Source: Progne subis subis
Taxonomy: Eukaryota; Chordata; Aves; Passeriformes; Hirundinidae
Assembly (NCBI GenBank): GCA_022316685.1
Contig: JAKJHU010000054.1
Location: 3,136,501-3,200,500 of the forward strand
DNA length: 64,000 nt
Direction of reading: 5' to 3'
Part shown: positions 49,130-60,427 of the stretch, in pieces
Layout: every line of letters begins with the position of its first letter
Numbering within the stretch: the first letter of the stretch is position 1
The notes under the pieces: generated by a model
What the model was told of the DNA's origin: nothing
What the model saw: the letters and a program-made list of their open reading frames with translations, nothing else
Databases searched by the model: none
Position numbers and translations under genes: made by a program

Positions 49130-51263
49130 GTAAGTCCTTATGATCTTGCCAAAATGTGGGGTCCCAAGTTGCATGTGGGGCCTCACTTGAGTAACTTCTG
49201 CCACCTTTTGCTCCCCTCTAACCATATTTCAGTGATGGCTTTGGACCTGCTGCGAGCACCATGGTGTAAACTGTGAGGATTGTTCTCTGGTGTGGTGCCC
49301 AATGACTCTTCACACTTGGAGCTGCCTGGAGTTAATCTGTCACTCTGAGTTGCCAAGCCACGTTCAAATCTGTATCTGAACGTGTTGAAACACATGTTTT
49401 TCCACCCCAGAAATGAACTGACAGTTCAATTCCTGTCTCTGCCGTGTCCTGCTCTTAGCAGCTAACGGAGTCTCCTGGTCAGATGCTATTTAATTCCAGC
49501 CAAAATGCTGTGTATGCTGAGGTATCCTCACGTGGAGTTCACCCCCCTGATGTGGGTTTGACACGAGGATGGATTCCCTGTCACTGGGAAGGGCTGCTGC
49601 TCAGGGTGATGCTGTTAGAGTGAACATTGTGCAAACTGGAAGTGATGTTGGGATGAAGTGATGTTGGCCCTTGAGTGGGAGGCTTTTCCATGGGGATGAG
49701 GAAAAGAGAATCTTCCTGTGGAAGCGAGGCTCTGCTCCCCCAATGTAAATAAATCAAAGGAGTTTTCCATCTCTTTAGCTGGAGTGCCAGGTTAGTAACA
49801 GCCAGAAATGTCAAGGGCCCTGCTCCTGTTCTTCTCTGTTACTCTCAGCAATAAAAGCCCAGGAAAATGGGAAAACTAGGAAATGGATATGTTTCTGTGG
49901 CTGTGATCCTGTTGGCATAAACCTCTCTCCTTCATCCAGAAGCTGAAGGAGATGTTTGACAGGGTGTAAATGAGCAGTGCACTGACAGCAGACCTTTGTG
50001 GAAGTGCAGCAAGTGCAGTTTCTGCCTTTTGTGTGGGTGCAAAATCAGATTCCTGTTCATCCCTGAGCTGACAGCTTTCCCAGAGTGCTTTAGAGAAGAG
50101 AAGAGTGGTTGATCCATGCATCATTTCCCTTTGAGAGCAGTGAATTGTCCCTTTGTGAGCTCCAAGTGTTTGAGCCTGGCTGTGTAATTATGGCAGTGGG
50201 ACCAGTCTTGACAAATGGTATATTTGGATATATTTTTTTAAAAAGTCACCATGCTTAGCAAGCTGCTATGGATAAGGGCTCCCATTCTCAGTTTGGGACT
50301 CACAGTGTTGGATTTAATTTTCCTTTGGGCTGGGAAGGAATTGTTTTGCATTGGGGATGTGGCCAAGCTTTCAGCAGGATATTATGGTCCTGTCCCTGCT
50401 TCTGTGCTTGTCTGTACAAAAGAACAAATAATTTAGGAATGCTTGATTTCCTCTGATCCAGAGAACTGGCATGCTCTCCATGAGTCCAGCACCAGTCCCA
50501 GCACAGGCAGGGGACTTGGCTGGCACCAGTTTTTCCATCTTTTCTGCCTAATTTGCATGCTCAGACTGAATCATTGACCCACTCGAGTTAATTCTCACCT
50601 TCCTGCTTTTTTTGTGGAGGCAGTTAAGCTTTCCAGAAGCAAGTAATTAGAGAAAAAAACGGTCAAAACCTCTTATTGGAAATTAGGAGGAGAAATGCTC
50701 CTTCATGTTGCAGTGTGTTTCCTGGGAAATGGTTGTTCTTGATATTTGTGGTGTAAAATCACAACGGAGTCATGCAGTAGCTGCAAGCACAGCCCTTGGC
50801 ATCCATCTCTGGAGCTGAACTAGCCAAAAGCTAAGTCCAGTGACAGCTGTCTGCTTTCCTCTGGTCTTGTTAGTCCTCTTACACCAGCAGCTCCTCCAGG
50901 TGTTCAGAGGGGAGTGTTGATTTTGACTTGACAGCAGTAACAGACATGATGACAATGGTAAGAACAGATTCTCTGCTCTGTGGTCCCTGGCTCTGGGGTT
51001 TCTGCTGAAGGCTTGGCTAAATCCCATGCTTTTTCCCAAAAACGTGTATGTTTTGAACAAATCTAGTGCTCTTGGGTGTTGAGCACAGCAGGCAGCATCC
51101 TTGGAAGCAATTTGACCAAAGAAATCCATGTGTTGGTGGCCTGAAGATACAGGTCAAGGTTTTGGACCTCTGATAGAGGAGCTGTGGATTTAGCCTTGAC
51201 ATGTAGTTATGGATTCAACCCACTTTTGATCCTGGTTGGCAGCTGATGCTGTAGTGAACTGGA

Positions 51264-51340
51264 AGGTGAAAAACAAACGCAGGAAAAGCTTTCAAGAGCT
51301 TTGAAAGATGAAAACCAAATGTCGGAAAAGCTTTCAGGAA
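51264..51340. repeat. Imperfect ~40-bp tandem duplication
   Basis: GGTGAAAAACAAACGCAGGA followed by AAAGCTTTCA is repeated as AGATGAAAACCAAATGTCGG followed by AAAAGCTTTCAGG. The two copies are diverged. Confidence 0.65.
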
Positions 51341-52031
51341 GGACTTTTCGTGGTGGAAGACCGTGGTTTACAGGAAACGTTATCCTCATCAAGGAACTCT
51401 CTCATGCTCATCTCCTGGATCCTGCAGCATGCCTTCAATGCCAGTGGGAAGTCAGTTTATAATTTGTGAACGGTAATTTAAGGCTAATAGCTGCAATTAA
51501 ATCTGAAATTCATATCTGGGCTTTCTCAAAGTGCAGGAAAACTTTGGATTTGAGGTTCTGACTCATGCTGCCTAGTACTAGCAAACCAATCTGCATAAAA
51601 TAATACAGAATTGAATGCAAATCTAAGATTTAAGGACTGTAAAACAGTTAATCTATTTTTTCCATGGTTTTTTGTTTCTTGGTTTGGTTTTTTCTCTATT
51701 TTCATGTGTTTTTCCAGAGTTGGAAAATAGCAGGATTAATAGACACTGAGCAAGAATATCAGGTGGGACTGAGAGCTTGACTGGGCACTTGTGTTAACCT
51801 CAGGAGCCTGGAGAGAAGCTCTTTGAGAAGTCCAGAGATGAGTTTTGTAATAGGTCAGCATGTTCAGGTAGCAAATATCTGATGTGCTGCCACCAGTTAA
51901 TTAATTGGTATCAATGGAATATTTATTCCTCTTAGTAAAGTCAGTCCTGGAGCTCCCTCACGAGATGTGAGTCTTTGGGCTTTACAGGGAGCAGAATTGA
52001 TTTTATTTAATTAATTAAATCCCACCCCCCT

Positions 52032-52033
<2 letters not shown>

Positions 52034-52088
<55 letters not shown>
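52034..52088. repeat. 55-base uninterrupted T run
   Basis: All positions from 52034 to 52088 are T. No polyadenylation-signal complement, target-site duplication or recognisable element flanks it, so its origin as a reversed poly(A) tail is unproven. Confidence 0.95.
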
Positions 52089-52092
<4 letters not shown>

Positions 52093-53452
52093 AGGATGCA
52101 ATATGCCAACTTTTGCACTTATGGTGTATAATTTGGGGTTTTGATAATATTTCAGCTCTTGAATCCACATCTTTTTTTCTCCTCCTTCAGGGGTAAAATA
52201 AAGCACATAAAATACAGAGCCATCTGAAGAGAAATGGCAGGTACATCCCCATCTGTGAATACATGTACAATGGTATTTTGCAAGCATAAAACATGGATTT
52301 TTTTAAACTTCCATTTCTATCATTTGTACACAACTATCCAAGCCTTGCTTTTAGTGTAGGGAAGAGCAGAAAATCCTTAAAACTGGCTCCAACAGAAAGA
52401 GGGACAAAGCAAATAATTATATGGAAAATGAAGGGCAAAAATGGGGGTAAAAAATGGTTCTGAGCAGGTTACTTTGCTTTTTGTTAGATTAATTTTTTAA
52501 TTTGATAGATTAATTAAGTTTAATTCTCAGGAAAATGCGGGTTTTGTAAGCTAAAAAAAAAAAAAGTGAAGCCCAGAGTGTGCATGCACCTTCCTGTGTC
52601 TCCTCTTTTATTTATAGGGAATTTTACATGATATTACAGTGGTGGTTGTGGAGTGCTGAACTTTGCCACCAAGTGCAGCTTTGTGGTACTTCAGCTTTAA
52701 AAGTGAAGGGCACTGAAGCAATGCCCAGAGCCAGTGCTCCTGGATTTGGGTGTAGATTACATGAGCTTCTTGTGTTTAGTCCAAAAAAAAAAACATCCCT
52801 TGAAAACAAACCACCAACCAACCAAAAATCCCAAAGCCAACCAACCAAAAATGTTCTGGTTTCTTGCACCAAAATTAGTAGAGTCTTACTGTACAAAAAT
52901 CACTTTGAAATTCGTGTCAGGCCCATTCAAACTCAAAGCACTGATTTATAGAATAGTTTGGTATCTCAATTCCCTGATCTCTTCAGTGCAAGTGTATTTT
53001 TTTATTTTACAACATGCCACGTACAGTATGACCTGGGCTCTTTTTTTCCCCATGTAGTGTAGGATTCACACTGTCTCCAGAGCAAAAAAAGGATGGGAAC
53101 TTCCAGCTTTCTTCAGTCTAGCTTGTGATTCTCCTTGATGGAAGATGTGGAGAATCATTGCAACGTCTTTGCATTCTCTGGGTGTACAAGGGCCTTCTTC
53201 TGGTGGGAGCTTTGCTTTTTAGGAAGTGTCTTCAGTTGATGCAGGAAAACACTGAAGCAGGTTTCCAGTGCAGAGGGATGTTTTCCCATCACAAATTCAA
53301 TTTTCCTGTGAAGAGCTACGACAAGCACCATGTAAAATCCCATAGGGACCATTTTCTGTTTGGTTGGATCTCTCCTCCTCGTTTGGGTTTTTTATTCTCT
53401 TCCTGTTGTGAACTGCCTTTCCTTGTCTTGTACGCTGGAGATGATGTTGCAG

Positions 53453-53531
53453 CCTCTCTTTCCCTCTCTTTCTCTCTCCCTCCCTTCCCCATCTCCCATC
53501 TCCGCTGTTCTTTTCTCCTCTGTGTGAGCAG
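53453..53531 (+). promoter_or_regulatory. Long CU tract and tandem GAGCAG splice acceptor
   Basis: Thirty-eight uninterrupted pyrimidines (53453-53490) with many CUCU and UCUU words are followed by more C/T-rich sequence, and then by GAGCAG at the intron end. This arrangement suits polypyrimidine-tract-binding (PTB) control of the following exon. It would also allow a minor acceptor three bases upstream (after GAG), adding one Gln. Regulation is inferred. Confidence 0.5.
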
Positions 53532-53636
53532 ACTCAGACGCAGTTGGAGCATGCCCGCATACGGGAGCTCGAGCAGAGCCTGCTGTTTGAGAAGGCACAG
53601 GCTGAAAAACTCCTCAGAGAATTAGAGGACACCAGG
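53532..53636 (+). CDS. CLIP2: CLIP2 35-codon symmetric coiled-coil exon (cassette candidate)
   Basis: The acceptor ends GAGCAG at 53531 and the donor is GTAATG at 53637. It is exactly 105 nt and phase 0 at both ends, so skipping it keeps the frame. It reads [20 protein letters not shown], then [15 protein letters not shown]. Mammalian CLIP2 has a described isoform lacking 35 residues of the rod, and this exon has the right length to be that segment; I cannot confirm that the positions coincide. The intron upstream carries an unusually long CU tract. Confidence 0.96.
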
Positions 53637-55138
53637 GTAATGGACCCTCACTTGCCCTGCCTGCAGAGAGCGCTTGCACTGCCCTGGTGCTCATGATGCC
53701 TTGCTTTGGGTTTCTTTCTTTTGGTTTCTGTGGGGTTGATTGATTTTTGGCTTGAACTTGAGCTTCCTTGGTTTTGTTTGTTTTTTGTTTGCTCTCTTTC
53801 CCCGGAAACAGCAGTACGGTATGATTTCTAGCTTTGCTTCTCTTGTGGGGAACTTGTCTCTCAGATTGAGTTTGCTTCTCCACCCCACGCCACCATCTGA
53901 CACATGAGCTCTTACAATTCATTTTTCAATTAACATATCCCAGTAATGTCCACAACCTCCACTATTCATTCTGCTTCGAGGCCCCCCCAGGCTGTAAGAG
54001 GAAATAACATTGCCATCAACATGCCAGCCTCCCCTGCCAGCTGTGGGAGCTGCCATCTGAAGTGGAAGGTGAATGCAGGTGGGCCTGCTCTGATCCTTGG
54101 CTGTGCCTGCAACAGGACAGGTTGCCCTGAGGAATCCTAAAAGCACCCAGATGTGGAAAGGGCTTTCTCATGTTGCTGTGGTGTGGGAAGCAGCAAACTT
54201 GCTGCAGTGAGCAGCAATGTGTTTGAGAGTCGTAGAAAACGCAGATGTGAGGGTCTCCAAAAGGTCTGGATGGTTTGAAGCCCCCTGTGCCCATCTAAAA
54301 TAATGACCAGCAGCCTCCTGGGCTGATGGCTGCTGGGGAAATGGCAACTGAAATGGTGTGAAATTGATCTCTTGGAGTTTGGTTCGGTTTCTCCTTTCTT
54401 TTGCCTTTTTCTAGCATTTCATCCCCTCCTCCATCCAGAGTGGCAGCACCCTGTACTCCCTGTGACTTGCAGGGAGTTCAGCCCTGCCAGGTTACATCCA
54501 GATGGCAAAACGTGGATCCATAGCCCTTAAGCTCAATGTGTACCATGGCCTGATTTATTGTCTTGCATCCTCTAGCCTCCTTTGTTATTTTGACTTTGCT
54601 AATAAACTCTAACAAGTACTCATATGTAAAAAAACCCCTTTTCCTTTTTACACCAGGGTAAACAAATTCCATTAGAGAGGTCTGCAGGCTGAGGATTGCT
54701 GAGCAATAAAGGAAACACGATATGCTTAATGCTGGTTTTGATGCTTGTGAAATTCCTGCATGTGCAGTCACGTCTCTGTGCATCATCTGGCAAGATGCCT
54801 GGTCTGGAAACATAATGCCCTTCCAGGACATTATTTTTCATAAACCACTGTTGCTCTCTAGTGAATTTCAAGGGTTATTTCCAAGGTGTTTTTTCTGTGG
54901 AAAGCAAGAGGTTTGTATTAGGAAAAATTAATTGGCACAGACACAAGTGTGAGTTGTCCGTGCTGGTTACCCTGGTGCAAAACTGCGCTCAGGCTGGAGG
55001 GTACCGGGTGCTCTTTCCCTCTTCATTTGAACTTTGACTGATGTGCTTTGGGTTCATTTCCACTGCAGAACGCTTACTGAAGGGGAGAGACGCAGCGTTG
55101 CGGCGCGCACTGACTTGGTGTTCTCTGTCGTGTTGCAG
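53637..55138 (+). other. CLIP2 intron, 1.5 kb
   Basis: The donor is GTAATG and the acceptor ends GTTGCAG. The last 70 bases before the acceptor are CpG-rich and remain open in the frame of the next exon, but the acceptor is clear. Nothing else is recognised. Confidence 0.88.
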
Positions 55139-56083
55139 CTGACCACGGTGGCGGAGAAGTCCAGGATCCTGCAGCTGGAGGAGGAGCTGAGCCTCAGGCG
55201 CAGCGAGGTGGACGAGCTCCGGCAGTGCCTGCAGAGCTCCCACCAAGCAGAGACCCCTGAGCGTAACCTGGGCTTGCAGTCGGAGGCTCTTCGGCTGCGG
55301 GACCAGCTGCTGTCTGTCAACAAGGAGCATCAGAAGGAGAGCAGCCAGCTGAAGGAGAAGTACGAGAAGACGCTGAAGAAGTACCAGCAGGAGATGGAGA
55401 AGCTGAAGTCCGTCAACGAGAAGTACTCGCAGGAGATCGTTGACCTAAAGCAAAAAGTTCAGCAAGCCACTAACGAGAACATGGGGCTCATGGACAACTG
55501 GAAGTCCAAGTTGGACACGTTAGCTTCTGACCACCAGAAGTCTCTGGAGGACCTGAAAGCCACGCTCAACTCAGGCCCTGACACCCAGCACAAGGAGATC
55601 GTGGAGCTGAAGGCAGTGGTGGAGAGCATAAAGCTGGAACACCAGCTTGAGCTGGAGAACCTGAAAGCAAAGCACGACATTGAGACAGCTGTCCATATAA
55701 AGGAGAAAGAGAGTCTCAAACTGAAGCTGCAGGAGGCTTTGGATGAAGTGGAAAAAAGCAACAGCAACTGGAAAATGCAACTGGAAACCAAAAGCAGTCA
55801 GCACCTTCTTGAGCTCCAAGATGTGAAGGACAAGTGTCGAGATGCTGAGCTGAGGGTGCATGAACTGGAGAAACTTCATGGTGAATATACAGATCAGACA
55901 GAAGCGATAGCTTTCTTGAAAGAGCAGATATCTTTGGCTGAAAAGAAGATGTTGGACTATGAAACATTACAGAAAACAGAAGCCCACAGCAAACAGGAAA
56001 TCCAAAGATTGCAGGAAAAAGTGCTTGTCTTAGAGAACAAGCTGCAGTCCATGGAGGCCCTGCATCCTTCTCAGCATGCAAAT
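55139..56083 (+). CDS. CLIP2: CLIP2 large coiled-coil exon (315 codons)
   Basis: The acceptor ends GTTGCAG at 55138 and the donor is GTATGA at 56084. The 945-nt exon is phase 0 at both ends and encodes most of the rod. It starts LTTVAEKSRILQLEEELSLR. The block QQATNENMGLMDNWKSKLDT followed by LASDHQKSLEDLKATLNSGP is nearly identical to mammalian CLIP2. It continues through KDKCRDAELRVHELEKLHGE and AIAFLKEQISLAEKKMLDYE to SMEALHPSQHAN. Continuous heptads predict a parallel dimeric coiled coil. The 5' third is much richer in G+C and CpG than the 3' half. Confidence 0.98.
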
Positions 56084-58414
56084 GTATGACTTCAGGGTCA
56101 TTTTGCTTGTTTATTATCACTGTTGGTAACTCTTCAGCCACTGCCTTGTGCAGTTTGCTGAGGCCTCAGACATCTGGATGTTTGTTCCTTCCACCAACAG
56201 CATTTTTTCCGCACTGCATCTCCATGCTGGTGGTGTCTTCCCACTCTAGAAAGTCAGTGCAGTGGGACAATTAGGAAAAAGGAGCAAGTGGGGCCACATT
56301 TGGGTTTGGAGGCTGCTGTGGCAGCAGACTAGGGCAGTCATGGTTTGTCAGGGTGGGCTCTCATCCTGAGCAAGCAGTGTTCTGAGCTGGAAAACCATCA
56401 TTCCTACAATACAGTTGTGTTTCTCCAAGGAGCTGCAGCTGTCTTGGTGTGCTATTGGGCAAGCACTCAGGGGTGCTAGGAGGAGAGGGTGAAAGAGGGG
56501 AAAAGCTGCCAGCAAAGGCCAGAATGGTACCAGGCTGGGGAAATAAAATGCCTGATTGGATATGAGACCAGAGAGGGCTGAAATAAGAGCAGTAATATGA
56601 AGGGGTCAGTTTACTGTGGTCTTTGTGTATCTTTAAGTCATCCTTTTTTTTTTTTTTTTACACTTTGCCACAGGATTCATCATCCCACCCTTGTATGTGG
56701 CACAAGGAATTGTGGCTGGTTGTGCACTGTAGTCAGAAGGGAGATTTCTACTCATGGCTCTGGGCTGGACCTCTATTTGTATTTGGATTTTGGATGAGAA
56801 ATGAGGAAAAACCCAATTTACATCCTGTGGGCATGCAGAAATTTAAAAGAAGCTGTAAAATGTGCACACTTTAAGAATCACTGTGTTGAAATTTCACTGG
56901 TGATGTAGTTTCTGTTCCAGACAGAGATGCCAATGAAATGAATTCAATGCCTGTGTTTAATTTCCCAACATGAACAGCTCCATTGAAAACAGTTGCACCT
57001 CCAGGGAGCAAAGTCAAGCCATGATATTCCATGTTGTCCAAGTCAGAACTTCACACCTTGGAAATAGGCACACTGAGGACAATAGAGGCAAAGGCCAAGG
57101 AGGAACTTCCAACATTAATAGTGTTTGAAGGGTTGCTCCAGGATGTTTCCTCTAGTGAGGACAGTTGGGAACAATGAGTAACAGCCAGGACCCTGGGAAA
57201 AAGGGGGCTGTTACTACAACATATAACACATTACAGCCAATATTCAAACAGGAATGAATGGAAAAGAGGAAGCTGGAGGCTTGTTCCAGAGCCCTTTAGA
57301 TAAATGGGAGGGCCCTTGGGGATAATGATGCTGGATTAGAACCAGGGAAGCCTTGAAATAATTATTTCAACTATGGTGTCAATTAAAATCAGGAGAATAT
57401 GGAGTGAAATGCATGGGTGAAAGCCTTTGAGTATCATGGGGCAAGTTCTATTTAAAATTGTCTTAGCTAATTTAAAATGACTGCAGTGTTCACTGTCCAA
57501 GTATTTTAAACAAGACAAGGTGTCTTGTGACAGTCTTTCCTAGACCTTCACGGGAGAACCACAACTGTGCTTCCCAAGAGTAGTTAAATAGTTTTTTCCA
57601 TACCAAAAGTAATCAGGAAGCATATTTCTCCCGGGGTGGGAGTGCTCTTGCTTTTGTCTGACTTGACCCACAGCCCAGACTTCAGAGAACTCACCCTGGG
57701 GCTCCTGACTGTGGTGGCCACAGCATCTGCTGGGTCTGGGCATGTGCTGAGGTTCCAACAAAGGCTGCTGGATGGGAAGAGCTGTGAAGGGCTCAGTTGT
57801 GACCTCTGCCACAGAAAGCTTGACATTGAAAGCTCTCTAGTGTCTGGCTTTTCATTGCAATATAGAAAAGAAGGTGGGGGAAAAAAGCAGAATCCCCTGT
57901 ATGGACCTGGCATTTGCTTGCTATTATTTTTATGAATGCATTACTTCTCTAATAAATTATTATTTTGACCATGTTTTTATAACTTGGGGCACAGCTAGGT
58001 TCTACAGAAGTTGAGGAACTTGCTGACTGGTTGGTCTCAGGCTGCATGCTGGAGAGCATTTGCTGTTGGATATTTGCTGTGATTGACCAGAGGTGCCTGG
58101 TCCGAGGACAGCAGCTCTTCCATCCCTCTGCATTGTGCAGAGCTGGAACCAGAACTTGTGGGGAAAAGCTTGGGCTCTGTTCCCTCCCTGCTGTTGTGCT
58201 CAGCTGTGGGTTGTGTGTGGGCACTCTGGTCAGCCTCAGTAGTACCCAGCTGGACAAGGGCCTCCTCAAGGAACCCTTTATTTCCCTCTTGGGAAGGATG
58301 TAAAACATCCTGACTTGGACATGGGATACCTTCTGCTTTAGATGGGGCTTTGTGGTTGTTAACTTTTGCTTTGAATCTTTGGGTAAAGGTAAATGTATTT
58401 TACATTTATTCCAG
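56084..58414 (+). other. CLIP2 intron, 2.3 kb
   Basis: The donor is GTATGA and the acceptor ends TTATTCCAG. It has a short T run near 56646. A 210-codon minus-strand open frame (57949-58581) overlaps the next exon and shows no recognisable protein. Confidence 0.88.
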
Positions 58415-58472
58415 ATGATTGAGACTAATGATATTTCAGAAGAAAAGATAAAGATGAAGCAGACTATGGAAG
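58415..58472 (+). CDS. CLIP2: CLIP2 short coiled-coil exon
   Basis: The acceptor ends TTATTCCAG at 58414 and the donor is GTATGA at 58473. It reads MIETNDISEEKIKMKQTME with one base carried over (phase 1). It aligns with mammalian MIESNDISEETIRTKETVEG, so both boundaries are secure. Confidence 0.95.
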
Positions 58473-59782
58473 GTATGAAGCTATTATTTTTACCCTGTTC
58501 TAGTGACACGTATGCTATCTCTTCTAAATTTCTGCTCTTGCAGGGATGGCTGCATGGCAGGGGTTTAGGAAGTAATTTCATCTGTCAGAATTTGCTGGAT
58601 GACATTTATTGTCTGGATTTGTTTTTTCCTTTAATCAAGCTGAGCATATGCAGGGGTGGGGGTTTTTACCTGTGTTAGATATTCTCTGTGCAGATGGTGC
58701 AGGTTGGAGACAGATCTGGGGAAATAGGTTCATTTCCATCACTGATTTTTACAGCAGGTAAAATTCAGACATTAAATGATATTTGCTCACAGGAGAGGAG
58801 TGATAATGGTAGATATTAATGCAACTGCCTTCAAATAACGATAGTTACTTTTTATTAAGCTTACTATAAATCAAATCCATCCTTTTGACAAAATGTGAAA
58901 CTTATACACTCAGGAATACTTGTATAAAGTGTGTTTCAACTTGAGCTGCACTCAGCCCCCTCACAGAGGGTGAGCTGTAACACTGAGTCTGAGCAATAGC
59001 AGAGCTGGATTCAGAGGTATTTTGTCCTACTTCCATTGCCCTCAGTGCAAGCCAGGCATTGTCCATGAGCCTTTGCAGATCTGGGATTATGTAGAGCACA
59101 TTCATGTTGTACCCCATCCTTGGAAGTGTCCAGGGCCAGGCTGGACAGGGCTTGGAGAACCTGGTCCAGTGGAAGATGTCCCTGCCCAAAGGAAGGGTGT
59201 GGAACAAGATGACCTTGAAGGTCCCTTCCAAACCAAACTATTCTACATTTCTACACCAAATTGTTTGCTGATTGCCAGGTAATTCCTGCCTAGTGATGGC
59301 AGAGCTTAACTAGATCCAGCAGCCCCTGCTTTAAATGGCCACTCAGTTCATGTGTGCATTGTTTCCACACTGAATAAACCCTGGAAAGATGTACTGAAAA
59401 CAACCAGGTGAGATTTGAGCCACGAAAGCACCAGACTTCAGATCTACAGCTCTGAACATGGAAATACATCAGTTCCAGAAAACATGTCTTTTGAAACAGT
59501 CTCTGCCTTTCACAAAGAAATGTGCTAAAAGCTCCTTTTGTGGTTTTTTTAAATTAGTGTTTTATTGCCTTTTTCCTCTTCTCCTTTGTGGTTGCTTTCT
59601 TAACCCTGTCTGATACAACTTCCCAGTATGCATCCCACCTCCAGGCGTGCTGAGATGCAGTGTGTCCTGCTGCTTCTCTGCCAACAGGAGTGTGCCACCG
59701 TGGTGCCCACTGCACCCTGACCCACGCTGTGCACCTGACACCTTCCCAACCCTCTAATCCTTGGCTTTTCATTCCCCTGCAG
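58473..59782 (+). other. CLIP2 intron, 1.3 kb
   Basis: The donor is GTATGA and the acceptor ends CCCCTGCAG. It contains a sense CR1 3' fragment (about 59114-59254). Confidence 0.88.
59114..59254 (+). mobile_element. CR1 LINE 3' fragment
   Basis: CCCCATCCTTGGAAGTGTCC, GGGCCAGGCTGGACAGGGCT, GGTCCAGTGGAAGATGTCCC and GACCTTGAAGGTCCCTTCCA occur in the order of the avian CR1 3' end. They are followed by a decayed TTCTACATTTCTACA, like the terminal CR1 octamer repeat. Confidence 0.92.
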
Positions 59783-59866
59783 ACCTCCAAGACAAGCTGA
59801 GTAAAAGAGACAAAGAGGTGTCATCCCTGGTGACCCAGACTGAAGCTCTAAGGGCCCAAGTAAGTG
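59783..59866 (+). CDS. CLIP2: CLIP2 coiled-coil exon
   Basis: The acceptor ends CCCTGCAG at 59782 and the donor is GTAAGT at 59867, a consensus site. Two bases complete an Asp codon, then it reads LQDKLSKRDKEVSSLVTQTE and ALRAQVS, leaving one base. Mammalian LQDKLNKRDKEVTALTSQTE aligns throughout. A GTAAGTG also occurs at 59860, a few bases before the chosen donor. The downstream one is used because it keeps QVS and the phase needed for ALENKC in the next exon. Confidence 0.95.
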
Positions 59867-60269
59867 GTAAGTTTCCCATATCCAGTGTTGGTGGGAATGC
59901 AATGTGTCCCTGCTTGTCCCATGCACTGGCAGTTGAACAAGAGCCCAGAGCTGAAACAGGCTGATGTAAAACATGATGCTGCTGGTTTTTTGAATGGCTG
60001 TTGCTGGTAAAAATTAATTCAGGAGCTGAACACAAACTGCAGAGGATATTTGTGTGCTGTGAGGGAGGGTTTGGGCTTGTTCATGTGTAAAGCTAACGAG
60101 GCAGAAGTCAGTGGAGCTGGGTGTATTGTTTCCAAATTCTCCCCTTAACTACAGCTGGTCAAGATCTAATCGAGTCTGTGCTTCTAGGAGTAGGAATTGG
60201 GAAAAGGCAAAAAGCAGGAATATAAGGACTAAGTGACCTCTCTTCCCCTGAATCCTCTGCTTCGCATAG
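59867..60269 (+). other. CLIP2 intron, 0.4 kb
   Basis: A short plain intron with a GTAAGT donor and an acceptor ending TTCGCATAG. Confidence 0.92.
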
Positions 60270-60427
60270 CTTTGGAAAATAAATGCAAAACAGCAGAAAA
60301 GAAGGCTGATTCGGTGTTCAAAGAAAAGAAGAGGTTGGAAGGGGAGCTGGAAGCCTTGACCAAGAAAACACACGATGCCTCAGGGCAAGCTGGTCCTGAT
60401 CAGCCAGGAGCTGCTCAAGAAGGAAAG
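60270..60427 (+). CDS. CLIP2: CLIP2 coiled-coil exon (frame broken internally)
   Basis: The acceptor ends CGCATAG at 60269 and the donor GTCGGT at 60428 is a poor match to consensus. In phase with the previous exon it reads ALENKCKTAEKKADSVFKEK, then KRLEGELEALTKKTHDASGQ. After base 60388 the conserved sequence continues one base out of frame as LVLISQELLKKE plus a split Arg/Ser junction, as in mammalian DASGQLVLISQELLRKERSL. One base in the CAAG at 60386-60389 is therefore extra. Read literally, the frame runs on through this exon and meets TGA at 60951-60953 in the next, which would remove the C-terminal part of the rod. Confidence 0.93.

Larger units (their letters stand above)
49130..53531 (+). 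other. CLIP2 intron, 4.4 kb
   Basis: The donor is GTAAGT and the acceptor ends GTGTGAGCAG. It contains an imperfect ~40-bp duplication (51264-51340), a 55-base T run (52034-52088), an A14 run near 52552, and a CCAA-rich patch (about 52811-52850). A long pyrimidine tract (uninterrupted at 53453-53490) sits just upstream of the next exon. No extra exon is supported. Confidence 0.85.

Noticed and set aside
52034..52300. Antisense processed pseudogene ending in the T55 run
   Set aside because: No TTTATT complement of a poly(A) signal is near the run, no target-site duplication is visible, and the adjacent sequence matches no transcript I recognise.
57949..58581. 210-codon minus-strand open frame
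   Set aside because: It overlaps a real CLIP2 exon on the opposite strand and has no recognisable features.
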